Source of the DNA: Mesorhizobium sp. ES1-4 | Lineage (GTDB): Bacteria; Pseudomonadota; Alphaproteobacteria; Rhizobiales; Rhizobiaceae | DNA: 64,000 bases | Direction: 5' to 3' | Assembly: GCF_020164745.1 (NCBI RefSeq) | Contig: NZ_JAIUGV010000008.1 | Coordinates: 186,001-250,000, forward strand | Shown here: positions 53,898 to 62,712 of the stretch, piece by piece | Position numbering within the stretch: position 1 is the stretch's first letter | Layout of the letters: each line of letters begins with the position of its first letter | Position numbers and translations under genes: made by a program | Notes under the pieces: generated by a model | Seen by the model: only the letters and a program-made list of their open reading frames with translations | Database searches by the model: none | Told to the model about the DNA's origin: nothing

Positions 53898-54133
53898 GCC
53901 TCTCCGGCCGCTCTCGCCCGCCCGAAGGCGCTGGCGACCCTGGACAACTGGCCGTGACCGTCACGAGACACTTCCCGTGAACGCAGCAACGGCACCTCGC
54001 GACGCTGCCCGTCGGCAAGCGAGCGCAGCATGTTCTCGAAGGCTCGGGGGTCGACCCCATCTGCTTTCATGACCAGCCGGATCATCGGATCCCGGACGGC
54101 TTCATCTATGGTAAGATCGCGGCGCTGTGGCAT
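53882..54133 (-). CDS. Small conserved-looking protein coupled to the RND pump gene
   Basis: 83 residues from an ATG with AAGGAG upstream. The first half (DLTIDEAVRDPMIRLVMKAD then GVDPRAFENMLRSLA) looks like a compact helical domain; the tail is basic. It overlaps the pump start by 16 bases. It is the first gene after the TetR operator, so it is expressed with the pump. Function not recognised; perhaps a small regulator. Confidence 0.65.
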   Translation of the reverse strand: MPQRRDLTIDEAVRDPMIRLVMKADGVDPRAFENMLRSLADGQRREVPLLRSREVSRDGHGQLSRVASAFGRARAAGEACVSW

Positions 54134-54283
54134 TGGCCGGCTCCTTGTCTGTCGATTCGCAGCCATGCTCGCGAACCGTTTTTCATCTCTTCACCGGCCG
54201 AGGCCGCATGATTGGCAATCTTTTCGTCCATCTCGATGTGGTAGGACCAACTCACGACCTTGTTATTGACGATGGACGCTATA

Positions 54284-54330
54284 GGTGTTACCAGTAAGTA
54301 ACATTCTGGAAGTTACAGACCGGTAACACC
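54284..54330. promoter_or_regulatory. Tandem TetR operator in the divergent efflux promoter
   Basis: Two copies of GTTAC-N6-GTAAC (54287-54302 and 54312-54327), centres 25 bases apart. They sit within a larger perfect inverted repeat GGTGTTACC / GGTAACACC (54284-54292, 54322-54330). It lies between the pump operon and the tetR gene and can control both. Confidence 0.65.
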
Positions 54331-54375
54331 CTAGTCAAGAGGTGGCCGAGAGTTTTTTGGAAACGAAAGGAGATC

Positions 54376-54969
54376 ATGATGACAGACGGCGTCGTGGAGC
54401 GCTCTCGTCCCCGGGATCGGATTCTGGAGACAGCACGCGACATGTTCCACAAGCACGGTATCAAGGGCGTCGGCGTCGACGCGATCACCGAGGCTGCCGG
54501 CACGAACAAGATGACGCTCTATCGTCACTTCGAATCCAAGGACGATCTCATCGTCGAGTGCCTGCGCGCCAACGCGGCCAAGGCCGGCGCCATGTGGGAG
54601 GCCTTCGAGGCCGAATTTCCCGGCGACAAGCTTGCTCAGCTTCACGCCTGGGTCCGCAAGGCGGCCGCCATGCTCAACGCTGACGGCCGAGGTTGCGACA
54701 TGGCCAATGCCGCGGCCGAACTGACCGAGCCGGACCATCCGGCCAGACGTGTCATCAAGGAACTTAAGGAAGCCCAGCGCGAACGCCTGGTCGGGCTGTG
54801 CCGGGATGCCGGCATCGGCCAGGCCGAACTTCTCGCCGATACGCTATCGCTGCTGTTTGAGGGCGCGCGCGTCAGCGTGCAGACCGTGGGCACCGAGGGG
54901 CCGAGCACGCAGTTCGTGCGTATGGCCGAGGGGCTGATCGTTTCCTTCAGGGGCACCGCGGCAGGCTGA
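54376..54969 (+). CDS. TetR-family regulator divergent from the HAE1 efflux operon
   Basis: 197 residues. The N-terminal helix-turn-helix (about 14-60; GVDAITEAAGTNKMTLYRHF) is followed by a helical ligand domain. AAGGAG lies upstream of two adjacent ATG codons, either of which may be used. A tandem dyad in the intergenic region is the probable operator for itself and for the pump genes. Confidence 0.88.
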   Translation: MMTDGVVERSRPRDRILETARDMFHKHGIKGVGVDAITEAAGTNKMTLYRHFESKDDLIVECLRANAAKAGAMWEAFEAEFPGDKLAQLHAWVRKAAAMLNADGRGCDMANAAAELTEPDHPARRVIKELKEAQRERLVGLCRDAGIGQAELLADTLSLLFEGARVSVQTVGTEGPSTQFVRMAEGLIVSFRGTAAG

Positions 54970-55061
54970 CATCTGCCGGCCCCGACGGCGTTGCGCTATA
55001 CCGGAACGGGCGCTCTTTGCGTCTTGGCGGCGCCACGCCCGTTTGCGACCAGAACGAAAAA

Positions 55062-55093
55062 AGCCCGCTGCCGGGAGGAGGTGGCAGCGGGCT
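55062..55093 (-). terminator. Intrinsic terminator for the leftward lacI-type unit
   Basis: Perfect 11-base stem AGCCCGCTGCC / GGCAGCGGGCT. Read on the minus strand it is followed by TTTTTT. It is about 180 bases after the LacI stop. The rest of the 302-base gap 54970-55271 holds only a doubtful 33-residue frame. Confidence 0.7.
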
Positions 55094-55161
55094 CGATTTC
55101 GAATGTGGCGCGGGAGGAGGTGCACCCCATTCAAGGCCGGCATCGCATCTGGGAGGAGTAG

Positions 55162-55263
55162 ATGGCCGACACCCAGAAGCTACGAGTTGCCCAACGATTC
55201 GGCAACGATGAATTGTGCATAGCTGCTGTGCAGATTCGCCATGGCGGAGCGTCAATTCGGTAA
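55162..55263 (+). CDS. Possible 33-residue peptide
   Basis: An ATG preceded by GGGAGGAG (six-base spacing to the A of GAG) opens a 33-codon frame starting MADTQKLRVAQRF. Two more GGGAGGAG copies occur upstream (about 55073 and 55112), so the SD may be chance or part of a repeat. No relative recognised; weak call. Confidence 0.2.
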   Translation: MADTQKLRVAQRFGNDELCIAAVQIRHGGASIR

Positions 55264-55271
55264 GCGCGACC

Positions 55272-56294
55272 TCACTGCACCGGCACGTTTTCCCTGAAAA
55301 TCAGTCTGGGCTCGATGAATTTACGCGTCAGATAAGGCGCCGATGATGCGATCGAGCCGAGCAGTTGAATCACCGACTGCTCGGCGATCAGCCTGGCGTT
55401 CTGGTCGATGACGACATCGACAAGGTCGTCGACGAGGTAGCCGCGCGTCTCCCTGGTCAGGTCGTGGCAGATAAACACCGGCTTGCGGTTGGGCCGCGCC
55501 TCCCGGATGGCTTTCGCAATGCCCGAGCGCCCGGCACCGACGCAATAGATGCCGAGCAGTTCCGGTTCATTGCGCAGCGCCTTCATGGTCTCGGCATAGC
55601 TGGCATCCGGCTCGTCGTTGATCTCGACGGCGCTGCTGACGGCGAGGTTGGGAAACTCCTCGCCGAGAACGGAGCGGAAGCCCATTTCGCGCTCCTCATG
55701 GCCGCGATAGGAACGCGAGCCGACGACCATCGCCAACTGTCCCTCGCGGCCGCCGAGGAAGCGTCCCATCAGAAGTGCCGCCGTCCGTCCCGCCACGCGA
55801 TTGTCGATCCCGACATAGGCCGAGCGGGGGGCGGCCGGAATATCGGATACCAACGTCACCAGGCGGATGCCGGCCTCGACCATGTCGCGCAGGATGTTGC
55901 GTGTCCTGGGATGATCGACGGCGATGACACCGACGCCATTGGCCCGCAACGACAGCTTTTCGACCGCCGTCTGCAGCGCATTGGGCGCGATGCCGGCAAG
56001 ATTGTGGATCCGGCAGGACGCCACCAGCGGCAGGCGTGAGGCGTAGTTCTCGATATGCTTTGCCAGGTCGTGCATGAAGGCGTTGCTGCCGATGGGCAGG
56101 AAGAACTCGAGGTTCGCGGGCTTGGAGGGAAGCGTCACCTGGCCGGCGACCGGCAGATAGCCGAGCTGCTTGGCGGCCTCCATGACGCGCTGCCTATTGG
56201 CGGCGCTCGCTCCGGGCCGATTGTTGAGCACCCTGTCGACCGTGGCGGTCGACAGCCCGCAGTTCCTGGCAATGTCGAAGACGGTGGCCTTCAT
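55272..56294 (-). CDS. LacI-family transcriptional regulator of the sugar ABC unit
   Basis: 340 residues. The N-terminal LacI helix-turn-helix (TVFDIARNCGLSTATVDRVL plus NNRPGAS) is followed by a periplasmic-binding-protein-like sugar domain (GVIAVDHPRTR, YVGIDNRVAGRTAA). It is the last gene of the leftward sugar-transport run, 30 bases after the ATPase, and should respond to the transported sugar or its breakdown product. Confidence 0.9.
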   Translation of the reverse strand: MKATVFDIARNCGLSTATVDRVLNNRPGASAANRQRVMEAAKQLGYLPVAGQVTLPSKPANLEFFLPIGSNAFMHDLAKHIENYASRLPLVASCRIHNLAGIAPNALQTAVEKLSLRANGVGVIAVDHPRTRNILRDMVEAGIRLVTLVSDIPAAPRSAYVGIDNRVAGRTAALLMGRFLGGREGQLAMVVGSRSYRGHEEREMGFRSVLGEEFPNLAVSSAVEINDEPDASYAETMKALRNEPELLGIYCVGAGRSGIAKAIREARPNRKPVFICHDLTRETRGYLVDDLVDVVIDQNARLIAEQSVIQLLGSIASSAPYLTRKFIEPRLIFRENVPVQ

Positions 56295-56323
56295 GCCGCG
56301 ACCCTATGCGCCGATGCCCCTTC

Positions 56324-57115
56324 TCAACGCCCAGGCTCGTCGTCGGCGATGGCGTCGTGGATGTCCTTGTCCGACATGCCGGTGATGATGCGCTCGACTT
56401 CCGTCACTGTCGTCGTCTTCGGATCGATGTCGTCGGCGACCACTTTGCCCCTGCGCATGACGACGATGCGGTCGACCACTTGGAAGACATGGTGGATGTT
56501 GTGCGCGATGAAGATGCAGGAGTGGCCGGAATCACGTGCGTTGCGCACGAAACTGAGGACCCCTTGCGTTTCGGCGACGCCGAGATTGTTGGTCGGCTCG
56601 TCGAGGATGATCAGGTCGCTGTCGAAATGCATGGCGCGCGCGATCGCGACGGCTTGCCGCTCGCCGCCGGAAAGCGAGCCGATCGGCGTCGTCGGCGGGA
56701 TGTTCTTGGAGATGCCGACCTGCTTGAGCAGGTCGCGGGCTACCGTGTTCATGGCGTCCTGGTCCATGCGGTTGAGGAAGCGCGGCGGCTTGATCGGTTC
56801 ACGCCCCAGGAACAGGTTGCGCGCGATCGACAATTGCGTGACCAGGGCGGAGTCCTGGTAGATGGTCTCGATGCCATGGGCGATGGCGTCGCTGGTGTCG
56901 CGCAGGGTGACCTTCTTGCCGCGGATGAAGATGTCGCCGCTGGTCAGCGGCACCGCGCCGGAGAGAACCTTGATCAGCGTCGACTTGCCGGCGCCATTGT
57001 CGCCCAGCAGGCCGACGATCTCACGTTCGTTGACATGGAAGTTGGCGTCCACCAGCGCCTGCACCCGCCCATAGGACTTGCGGATGTTCCGCATGCGGAT
57101 CAATGGCTCGGCCAT
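56324..57115 (-). CDS. Sugar ABC transporter ATP-binding protein (single-domain)
   Basis: 263 residues with Walker A LGDNGAGKST, signature LSGGERQAVAIA and Walker B LIILDEPTNNLG. It is half the length of the usual two-domain ribose-type ATPase, as in FrcA-like single-domain members. The start is 4 bases after the permease stop. Confidence 0.9.
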   Translation of the reverse strand: MAEPLIRMRNIRKSYGRVQALVDANFHVNEREIVGLLGDNGAGKSTLIKVLSGAVPLTSGDIFIRGKKVTLRDTSDAIAHGIETIYQDSALVTQLSIARNLFLGREPIKPPRFLNRMDQDAMNTVARDLLKQVGISKNIPPTTPIGSLSGGERQAVAIARAMHFDSDLIILDEPTNNLGVAETQGVLSFVRNARDSGHSCIFIAHNIHHVFQVVDRIVVMRRGKVVADDIDPKTTTVTEVERIITGMSDKDIHDAIADDEPGR

Positions 57116-57118
57116 GGT

Positions 57119-58105
57119 TCAAGTCCCCGCCTGGTGCCGGCGTTCCAGCCATGAATGCAGCGCCATCATGCCAAGGATGATCGCGCCGATGAAGATGTTG
57201 TAGGCAAGGCCCGGCACGCCGATCAGCACGATGCCGTTGCGCATGACGCGCAGGATCAGGATGCCGAGCACGGTGCCGATGATGGTGCCGCGCCCGCCGG
57301 TCAGCGCCGTGCCGCCGATCACCACCATGGCGATCACTTCGAGCTCGTAGCCGGTGCCGCTGTTGGGATTGGCCGCGGATGTGCGCAGCGAGGAGATGAC
57401 GCCGGCAAGCGAGGCCATGACCGAAGACAGCACGAACAGGCCGACCTTGACGCGGTTGACGTTGACGCCGCGTGCGCGCGCCGCGCTGGGATTGCCGCCC
57501 GCCGCCTGGATCCAGTTGCCAGTCCGGCTTTGCGTCAGCACATAGCCGAGCGCGATGGCCGCGGCGACGAACCAGAACAGCGACATGTATATGCGGAACG
57601 GCCCGATGAAGAAGTCGCCGACCAGCGCTTGCGCCAGCCAGCTGCCTTCGGCGCTCCAGGTTCGCTGCGGAAACCCGTCGGTGATGAAAAGCGCGCTGCC
57701 GCGCACCACGAGCAGCATGCCGAGCGTCACCAGGAACGACGGGATCTTGAGCTGCGTGACGAACCAGCCATTGACCAGGCCGATCAAGGCGGCGACCACC
57801 AGAGCGACGACGAAGCCCATCTCCAGCGAGGTGGCGCCGGCGTTGAACAGCGTCCACATCAGCACCGGCGAGAAGCCGAACAGCGAACCGACGGAGAGGT
57901 CGAATTCGCCCGACGTCATCAACAGCGTCATCGCCAGCGCGATCAGGCCGAGTTCGACCGTGAAGGCCAGCGTGTTCGAGATGTTCTGCGGTGACAGGAA
58001 ATCGTGATTGAAGCCCCAGAAAACGGCGACCTCGGCGATAAGCAGAACGAAGGGTCCGAATTCCGGCCGCGCGACCAGGCGTTGGATGAGCGAATGATTT
58101 TCCAC
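57119..58105 (-). CDS. Sugar ABC transporter permease (RbsC/FrcC-like)
   Basis: 328 residues from a GTG at 58105 (VENHSLIQRL); there is no strong SD and a TTG two codons earlier is possible. About nine to ten membrane segments are present, with family motifs GEFDLSVGSLFGF, GNPSAARARGVNV and VIGGTALTGGRGT. It imports a monosaccharide with the binding protein encoded upstream. Confidence 0.9.
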   Translation of the reverse strand: MENHSLIQRLVARPEFGPFVLLIAEVAVFWGFNHDFLSPQNISNTLAFTVELGLIALAMTLLMTSGEFDLSVGSLFGFSPVLMWTLFNAGATSLEMGFVVALVVAALIGLVNGWFVTQLKIPSFLVTLGMLLVVRGSALFITDGFPQRTWSAEGSWLAQALVGDFFIGPFRIYMSLFWFVAAAIALGYVLTQSRTGNWIQAAGGNPSAARARGVNVNRVKVGLFVLSSVMASLAGVISSLRTSAANPNSGTGYELEVIAMVVIGGTALTGGRGTIIGTVLGILILRVMRNGIVLIGVPGLAYNIFIGAIILGMMALHSWLERRHQAGT

Positions 58106-58184
58106 AGGCAACCCGCGACATGTTTGGAACGGGCCGCGACCGCCACCGCAATGGGCGGAGAGGTCGCGGCGCAGGAAGATATCT

Positions 58185-58210
58185 GGCGCCGTGCGAGGAT
58201 GCACGGCGCC
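58185..58210 (-). other. Intercistronic hairpin between sugar-binding protein and permease genes
   Basis: Perfect 10-base stem GGCGCCGTGC / GCACGGCGCC with loop GAGGAT, 13 bases after the binding-protein stop and without a T-run. Probably stabilises the upstream message. Confidence 0.55.
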
Positions 58211-58222
58211 AGGATCGCGGGA

Positions 58223-59158
58223 TTATTTTCCGGACAGGATCTTGTCGTAGACGCCGGCGGTGTCCTTCTCATAGAGCGCGCCGGTGATGACGTTGAAGCC
58301 CGGAGGAATGCCGCTGGCCGCCATGTTGGCGAGCGACAGCGCGACGTAGCTGGTCGCCTGCGGGTCCTGCCACTGACCGGCGTTGACATAGCCGTTCAGC
58401 ACTTCCTGGGTGGTGTCGAGCGAGTTGCCCCAGCCGACGACCGGGATTTCGCCCGGCTTGACGCCGACCTGGTCGAACACGCGCTTGATCGAGCCGGTGA
58501 CGAGGTCGCCCAGGCCGATGATGGCGTTGACCTTACCCTTGTGGGCGGTGAGGTAGTCCACCATGCGGTTGATCACCTCGGCCTGATCGAGCGTCGCCTC
58601 GGTCACCTCATAGGTGATGCCGAGCGGGCCGAAGACGCTCTTGATGCCTTCTTCTTCCTGCACGCCGTAGGTGGCGCCGGGGATCTCGACCGGCATCCAG
58701 ACGAAGTCGCCCTTCTTCACCAGGCCCTTGTCGACCAGATATTGCGCCCAGTGCTTGCCGAAGGTGACGTTGTCGCCGCCGACATAGGCGTTGAAATTGG
58801 CCTTGGGATCGGGCGTGTTGAAGTTGATGATCGGGACGTTGGCCGCGCGCGCTTCCTTGACGATTTCGACCAGGCTGCCCGGATCGGGACTGGTGGTGAC
58901 GATGCCGTCGGCCTTGGCGGAGAGGGCGGCGCGGACCGCCTCCTGCTGCGAGGCGACGTCACCATTGTGGAACGAGGTGTTGACGGTGTTGCCGGTGTCC
59001 TTGGCCCATTGCTTGGCGCCGGCAAGGAAGTAGGTCCAGACCGGGTCGGCCGGCCCGCCATGTGAAATCCAGTAGAACGTCTTGGCCTGCGCGGCTGCGG
59101 GTAGGACCGTCAGCGCGATCAGCAGGCCGTAGAGCACAAGTCTCAGTCTTGTCAGCAT
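58223..59158 (-). CDS. Sugar ABC transporter periplasmic binding protein
   Basis: 311 residues. A Sec signal peptide ends AAAQA (about 24), followed by a ribose/galactose-type binding fold (FYWISHGGPADPVWTYFLAG, ADGIVTTSPDPGSLVEIVKEAR in part, VPIINFNTPDP). GGGAGG lies before the ATG. The ligand is unknown; the neighbouring dehydratase gene suggests a pentose or sugar acid. Confidence 0.9.
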   Translation of the reverse strand: MLTRLRLVLYGLLIALTVLPAAAQAKTFYWISHGGPADPVWTYFLAGAKQWAKDTGNTVNTSFHNGDVASQQEAVRAALSAKADGIVTTSPDPGSLVEIVKEARAANVPIINFNTPDPKANFNAYVGGDNVTFGKHWAQYLVDKGLVKKGDFVWMPVEIPGATYGVQEEEGIKSVFGPLGITYEVTEATLDQAEVINRMVDYLTAHKGKVNAIIGLGDLVTGSIKRVFDQVGVKPGEIPVVGWGNSLDTTQEVLNGYVNAGQWQDPQATSYVALSLANMAASGIPPGFNVITGALYEKDTAGVYDKILSGK

Positions 59159-59235
59159 TTGATTTCCTCCCGGTTGAAGATGATCCGTCCCTTGTTCCGG
59201 CTTCAGCCGGATTTGCGTCCTTTGCCAGCGCGATC

Positions 59236-59253
59236 GAATGCCTAAGAGCATTC
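59236..59253 (-). promoter_or_regulatory. Possible LacI-type operator before the sugar transporter
   Basis: GAATGC-CTAAGA-GCATTC, a perfect 6-base inverted repeat 78-95 bases upstream of the binding-protein gene. The rest of the 292-base gap shows no gene. Confidence 0.35.
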
Positions 59254-59450
59254 CCTTTTTCGACGGATGGCAAGCCTCCATCCGCAGATGTAGTTGGCGC
59301 ATGACGCGGCGCCATCAACGACCCCATCAGATCGCATCAGTTGGGATGATTTTCTCAGGGCATCGGATGATTGTCACCCCGCCTCAGCCAGGCGAACTGT
59401 CCTGGCCTTGTTCGGGCGGTCATTTGGGGTGAAGGCCCCTGAAGAACCGC

Positions 59451-60608
59451 TCAGAGCAGGCCGGCCTTGGCGAGATCGCGCATCAAATGGCTGGCGCCGT
59501 AGGTCCAGTGCGGGCAATCGGGCGACAGCCGCACGCGATTGACCAGCGCGCCGAATTTCTCCGACGAGATGGTGACGATGTCGCCGACCTTGTGCGTGAA
59601 GCCCTTGCCCTTTTCGCCGCGGTCCTTCGAGGGCACGAACATGGTGCCGAGATAGAGGGCCAGCCCGTCCGGATACTGGTGGTGCGGTCCCATGGCGGCG
59701 GCGACCAGTTCCTCCGGCGAGCGGCTGATCTCGGCCATCGAGCTTGCGCCTTCCAGCGAGAATCCATCCTGGCCCTCGACCTTCAGGCGCACGACGGCGC
59801 GCTTCACGTCATCGATCGAGAACGCGTCGTCGAACAGGCGGATGAAGGGGCCGAGGGAGGCGGAGGCGTTGTTGTCCTTGGCCTTGCCGAGCAGCAGCGC
59901 CGAACGCCCTTCGACGTCGCGCAGATTGACATCGTTGCCGATTGTCGCGCCGACGATCCTGCCGCTCGAGGCGGCGATCATGGCGATCTCCGGCTCCGGA
60001 TTGTTCCAGGTCGACTCCGGGTGGAGGCCGACATCGGCGCCGAAGCCGACAGAGGCCATGGGCTGACACTTGGTGAAGATCTCGGCGTCGGGGCCGATGC
60101 CCACTTCCAGATACTGCGACCAGGCGCCGCGCGAAATCAGCTTGGCCTTGATTTCCATCGCCTCGGGCGAGCCGGGCTTGAGCTTGGACAGGTCATGGCC
60201 GATCAGCCCGGCAATGTCGGCGCGGATGGCGTCGGCCTTTTCCGCCGAGCCGCGCGCCTGTTCCTCGATCACCCGTTCGAGCAGGCTGACGACGAAGGTG
60301 ACGCCGGATGCCTTGATCGCCTGCAGGTCGACCGGGGAAAGCAGATAGGGTTTTGCCGGATCGCGCGTGGCCTCGAAACTGTTGGCTGCGATATCGTTGA
60401 GTGAACCGATTGGCGTGCCCTTGGCCGAGCGCACATGGCCGGCCGGATCGGCCAATTCGCAGACCTCACGCACGGTGGGCGCCCCGCTCGACGTGATGTC
60501 GAAGACGGTGCCGTCACGCACCGTGACCACCAGGGGATGCGAGGCGGCGCTGCTCCTGGCGCGGCCGACAAAAAGGCCCTCGGTCGGCAGATGCGTCGGG
60601 TTCGTCAT
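59451..60608 (-). CDS. Fumarylacetoacetate-hydrolase-family enzyme, possible 2-keto-3-deoxy sugar acid dehydratase
   Basis: 385 residues from an ATG with AGAGGA upstream. It has a C-terminal FAH barrel with metal-ligand motifs (EVGIGPDAEIFTKCQPM, HPESTWNNPEPEIAM, GNDVNLRDVEGRSALLLGKAKD in part). Enzymes of this length beside sugar transporters are often 2-keto-3-deoxy-arabinonate-type dehydratases; hydrolase or decarboxylase activity is the alternative. Same direction and upstream of the sugar ABC genes. Confidence 0.82.
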   Translation of the reverse strand: MTNPTHLPTEGLFVGRARSSAASHPLVVTVRDGTVFDITSSGAPTVREVCELADPAGHVRSAKGTPIGSLNDIAANSFEATRDPAKPYLLSPVDLQAIKASGVTFVVSLLERVIEEQARGSAEKADAIRADIAGLIGHDLSKLKPGSPEAMEIKAKLISRGAWSQYLEVGIGPDAEIFTKCQPMASVGFGADVGLHPESTWNNPEPEIAMIAASSGRIVGATIGNDVNLRDVEGRSALLLGKAKDNNASASLGPFIRLFDDAFSIDDVKRAVVRLKVEGQDGFSLEGASSMAEISRSPEELVAAAMGPHHQYPDGLALYLGTMFVPSKDRGEKGKGFTHKVGDIVTISSEKFGALVNRVRLSPDCPHWTYGASHLMRDLAKAGLL

Positions 60609-60788
60609 GCGCGCGATCCTCTGATCGTCGAAATGTGGAACTTGCCGGGTCGGCGCGGCACTTTCACCGGATTCCGCCCAAAGGTCTATCCCATTCAATG
60701 GGTGATCCAAACTGCTGTTTCGTCCCATGAAATTGCGGCTCTCCGGCAGCGGGGGCGCGTCGGGCACCGTCAGAACCGGCTTGGTTCT

Positions 60789-60804
60789 TTTCAAGAACAT
60801 GAAA
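60789..60804. promoter_or_regulatory. Operator-like dyad, copy 1
   Basis: TTTCA-AGAACA-TGAAA in the 354-base divergent region between the dehydratase and the polyamine-type ABC genes. It pairs with a second copy at 60909. Confidence 0.45.
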
Positions 60805-60908
60805 CTTGCGGGGGTCTTTTACGCGAGGCGTTTAGGCCTCGTCGACGTGGTTCAATGAACCTCTGACGCCAGTCACAACCGTTCTAGCTTTGGGATTCCA
60901 CTTGACAG

Positions 60909-60924
60909 TTTCATGAATATGAAA
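60909..60924. promoter_or_regulatory. Operator-like dyad, copy 2
   Basis: TTTCA-TGAATA-TGAAA, just after TTGACA (60902-60907), 39-54 bases upstream of the ABC permease start. Same half-sites and spacing as copy 1, so one dimeric regulator probably binds both. Confidence 0.5.
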
Positions 60925-60962
60925 AACTCTTCGGCAATTTCAATCTTGGGGTGAGCCGATCG

Positions 60963-61847
60963 ATGTCGACCCCGGCTGCAGCACAGATGTCCGAGGCCCG
61001 GTCTTCGTCGGGCTTCCGCTTCGCCATGCTGCTGCCGGGGGCGCTGGTCACCTTCCTGCTGATCCTGTTTGCGCTTGGCCTCGTGCTTTTCCTTGCCTTC
61101 CGCGGCAATGACGGTTCGCTGCTGGGCAGCGGCTTCGGCCTGGCGAATTTCGCCGCCGTGGTTTTCGATCCGCTGTATTGGACGGTGACGCTGCGCTCGC
61201 TGGTCATCGCCGCGCTGGTCACCCTGGCCACGGTCGTCACCGCCTACCCCGTTGCTTACTACCTTGCGTTCTACGCCGGGCGTCGTCGCGGCCTGCTCCT
61301 GTTCCTGGTGACGCTGCCGTTCTGGACCAGCTACCTGCTGCGCGTCTTCGCCTGGAAGATCGTGCTCGCCTATAATGGCGTCTTGAATTCGGCGCTGATC
61401 GAAAGCGGTATCTGGTCCCAGCCGACATTGGCTTTTCTCAACACTCCGGCCGCTGTCGTCGTCACGCTCGCCCACGCCTACGCGCCCTTCGCCATCCTGC
61501 CGATCTATGTGGCGCTGGAGACCATTCCGAAATCGTTGATCGAGGCAGCTTCTGACCTTGGAGCGCGGCCGTTCACGTCCTTTCGCCGTGTCGTGCTGCC
61601 GAACTCGATGCCGGGCGTCCTGGCCGCGGCTCTGGTCGTCTTCGTGCCGACCGTGGGCGACTATGTCACGCCGGCCATGGTCGGCGGCCCGGCCAGCACC
61701 ATGATAGGCACGCTTATCCAGTCGCAGTTCGGCAAGGCCAATGACTGGCCATTCGGCGCGGCTCTGTCGGTCTGCGTCATGCTGGTGATCCTGGTCGTGG
61801 TGCTGGTCGCACGCGGCGCCGACCGCAGATTTGGCAGCCGCACATGA
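60963..61847 (+). CDS. Spermidine/putrescine-type ABC transporter permease (PotB-like)
   Basis: 294 residues from the ATG at 60963, preceded by GGGGTGAG; a GTG at 60951 is possible. Six membrane segments and the EAA loop (EAASDLGARPFTSFRRVVLP) are present. It overlaps the next permease by 4 bases. Confidence 0.9.
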   Translation: MSTPAAAQMSEARSSSGFRFAMLLPGALVTFLLILFALGLVLFLAFRGNDGSLLGSGFGLANFAAVVFDPLYWTVTLRSLVIAALVTLATVVTAYPVAYYLAFYAGRRRGLLLFLVTLPFWTSYLLRVFAWKIVLAYNGVLNSALIESGIWSQPTLAFLNTPAAVVVTLAHAYAPFAILPIYVALETIPKSLIEAASDLGARPFTSFRRVVLPNSMPGVLAAALVVFVPTVGDYVTPAMVGGPASTMIGTLIQSQFGKANDWPFGAALSVCVMLVILVVVLVARGADRRFGSRT

Positions 61848-62674
61848 AGGTCGCACGCTTCACCGCGAAACCAGACGGCCGCTGGCTCGGCCTCTATGTT
61901 CTTGCCTATCTGGTGTTTCTCTATCTGCCTATCCTGCTGATACCGCTGTTTTCCTTCAACGACTCCATCCAGGCGGCATTTCCGCTGCAGGGCTTCACGC
62001 TTCAGTGGTACGCGACCCTCTATGGCAATTCGGCCCTCTCCGGCGCGCTCTTGAACAGTCTCGTCATCGGCGTCATCGCGGCCACCGGCGCCACGCTGTG
62101 CGGCATCACCGTGTCCTACATGGACCTCTACGGCCGCTCGCCCTTGGCCGCCACCATCAGCGCCATCGCGCGGCTGCCGATCCTCATTCCCGGCGTCATC
62201 GTCGGCATATCGCTGCTGATCCTGATCAACCTCGTCGGCCTCGGACCGTCGCGTATCGCCATCGTGCTCGGCCATATATTGGTGGCGCTGCCGACCACGG
62301 TGGTCGTCATGCGTAGCCGCTTTGCCGCCATTCCCAAGACGGTTCGCGAGGCGGCCCTCGACCTTGGCGCCTCCGACTGGACGACGTTCCGGCGCGTCAT
62401 GCTGCCGCTCAGCCTGCCCGCGGTGCTGTCGGCCTTCATGCTCGCCTTCCTGATCTCCTTCGACGAATTCATCGTCGTCTTTTTCCTTGCCGGCACGCAG
62501 CCGACACTGCCGCTCTACATTTGGAGCCAACTGCGCTTTCCCCGGTCCCTGCCGACCGTCATGGCGCTAGGGACGATGATCCTGGCCGTATCTTTCATCA
62601 TTGCCGGCACCGCCGAGATCCTGCGCCATCGCGGGCTCGGTGCGGTGCGCCGGACACTTGCAAATCCAGCATGA
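61844..62674 (+). CDS. Spermidine/putrescine-type ABC transporter permease (PotC-like)
   Basis: 276 residues with six membrane helices and the loop EAALDLGASDWTTFRRVMLP. The start overlaps the previous stop (ATGA). Works with the upstream PotB-like protein. Confidence 0.9.
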   Translation: MKVARFTAKPDGRWLGLYVLAYLVFLYLPILLIPLFSFNDSIQAAFPLQGFTLQWYATLYGNSALSGALLNSLVIGVIAATGATLCGITVSYMDLYGRSPLAATISAIARLPILIPGVIVGISLLILINLVGLGPSRIAIVLGHILVALPTTVVVMRSRFAAIPKTVREAALDLGASDWTTFRRVMLPLSLPAVLSAFMLAFLISFDEFIVVFFLAGTQPTLPLYIWSQLRFPRSLPTVMALGTMILAVSFIIAGTAEILRHRGLGAVRRTLANPA

Positions 62675-62712
62675 CCACAACGCCGATCACAACAAAGAAG
62701 AGGAGAACGAAA

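Noticed and set aside
50766..53957. 1063-codon frame antisense to the HAE1 pump
   Set aside because: Same low-complexity composition as other shadows; the minus-strand frame has all RND signatures.
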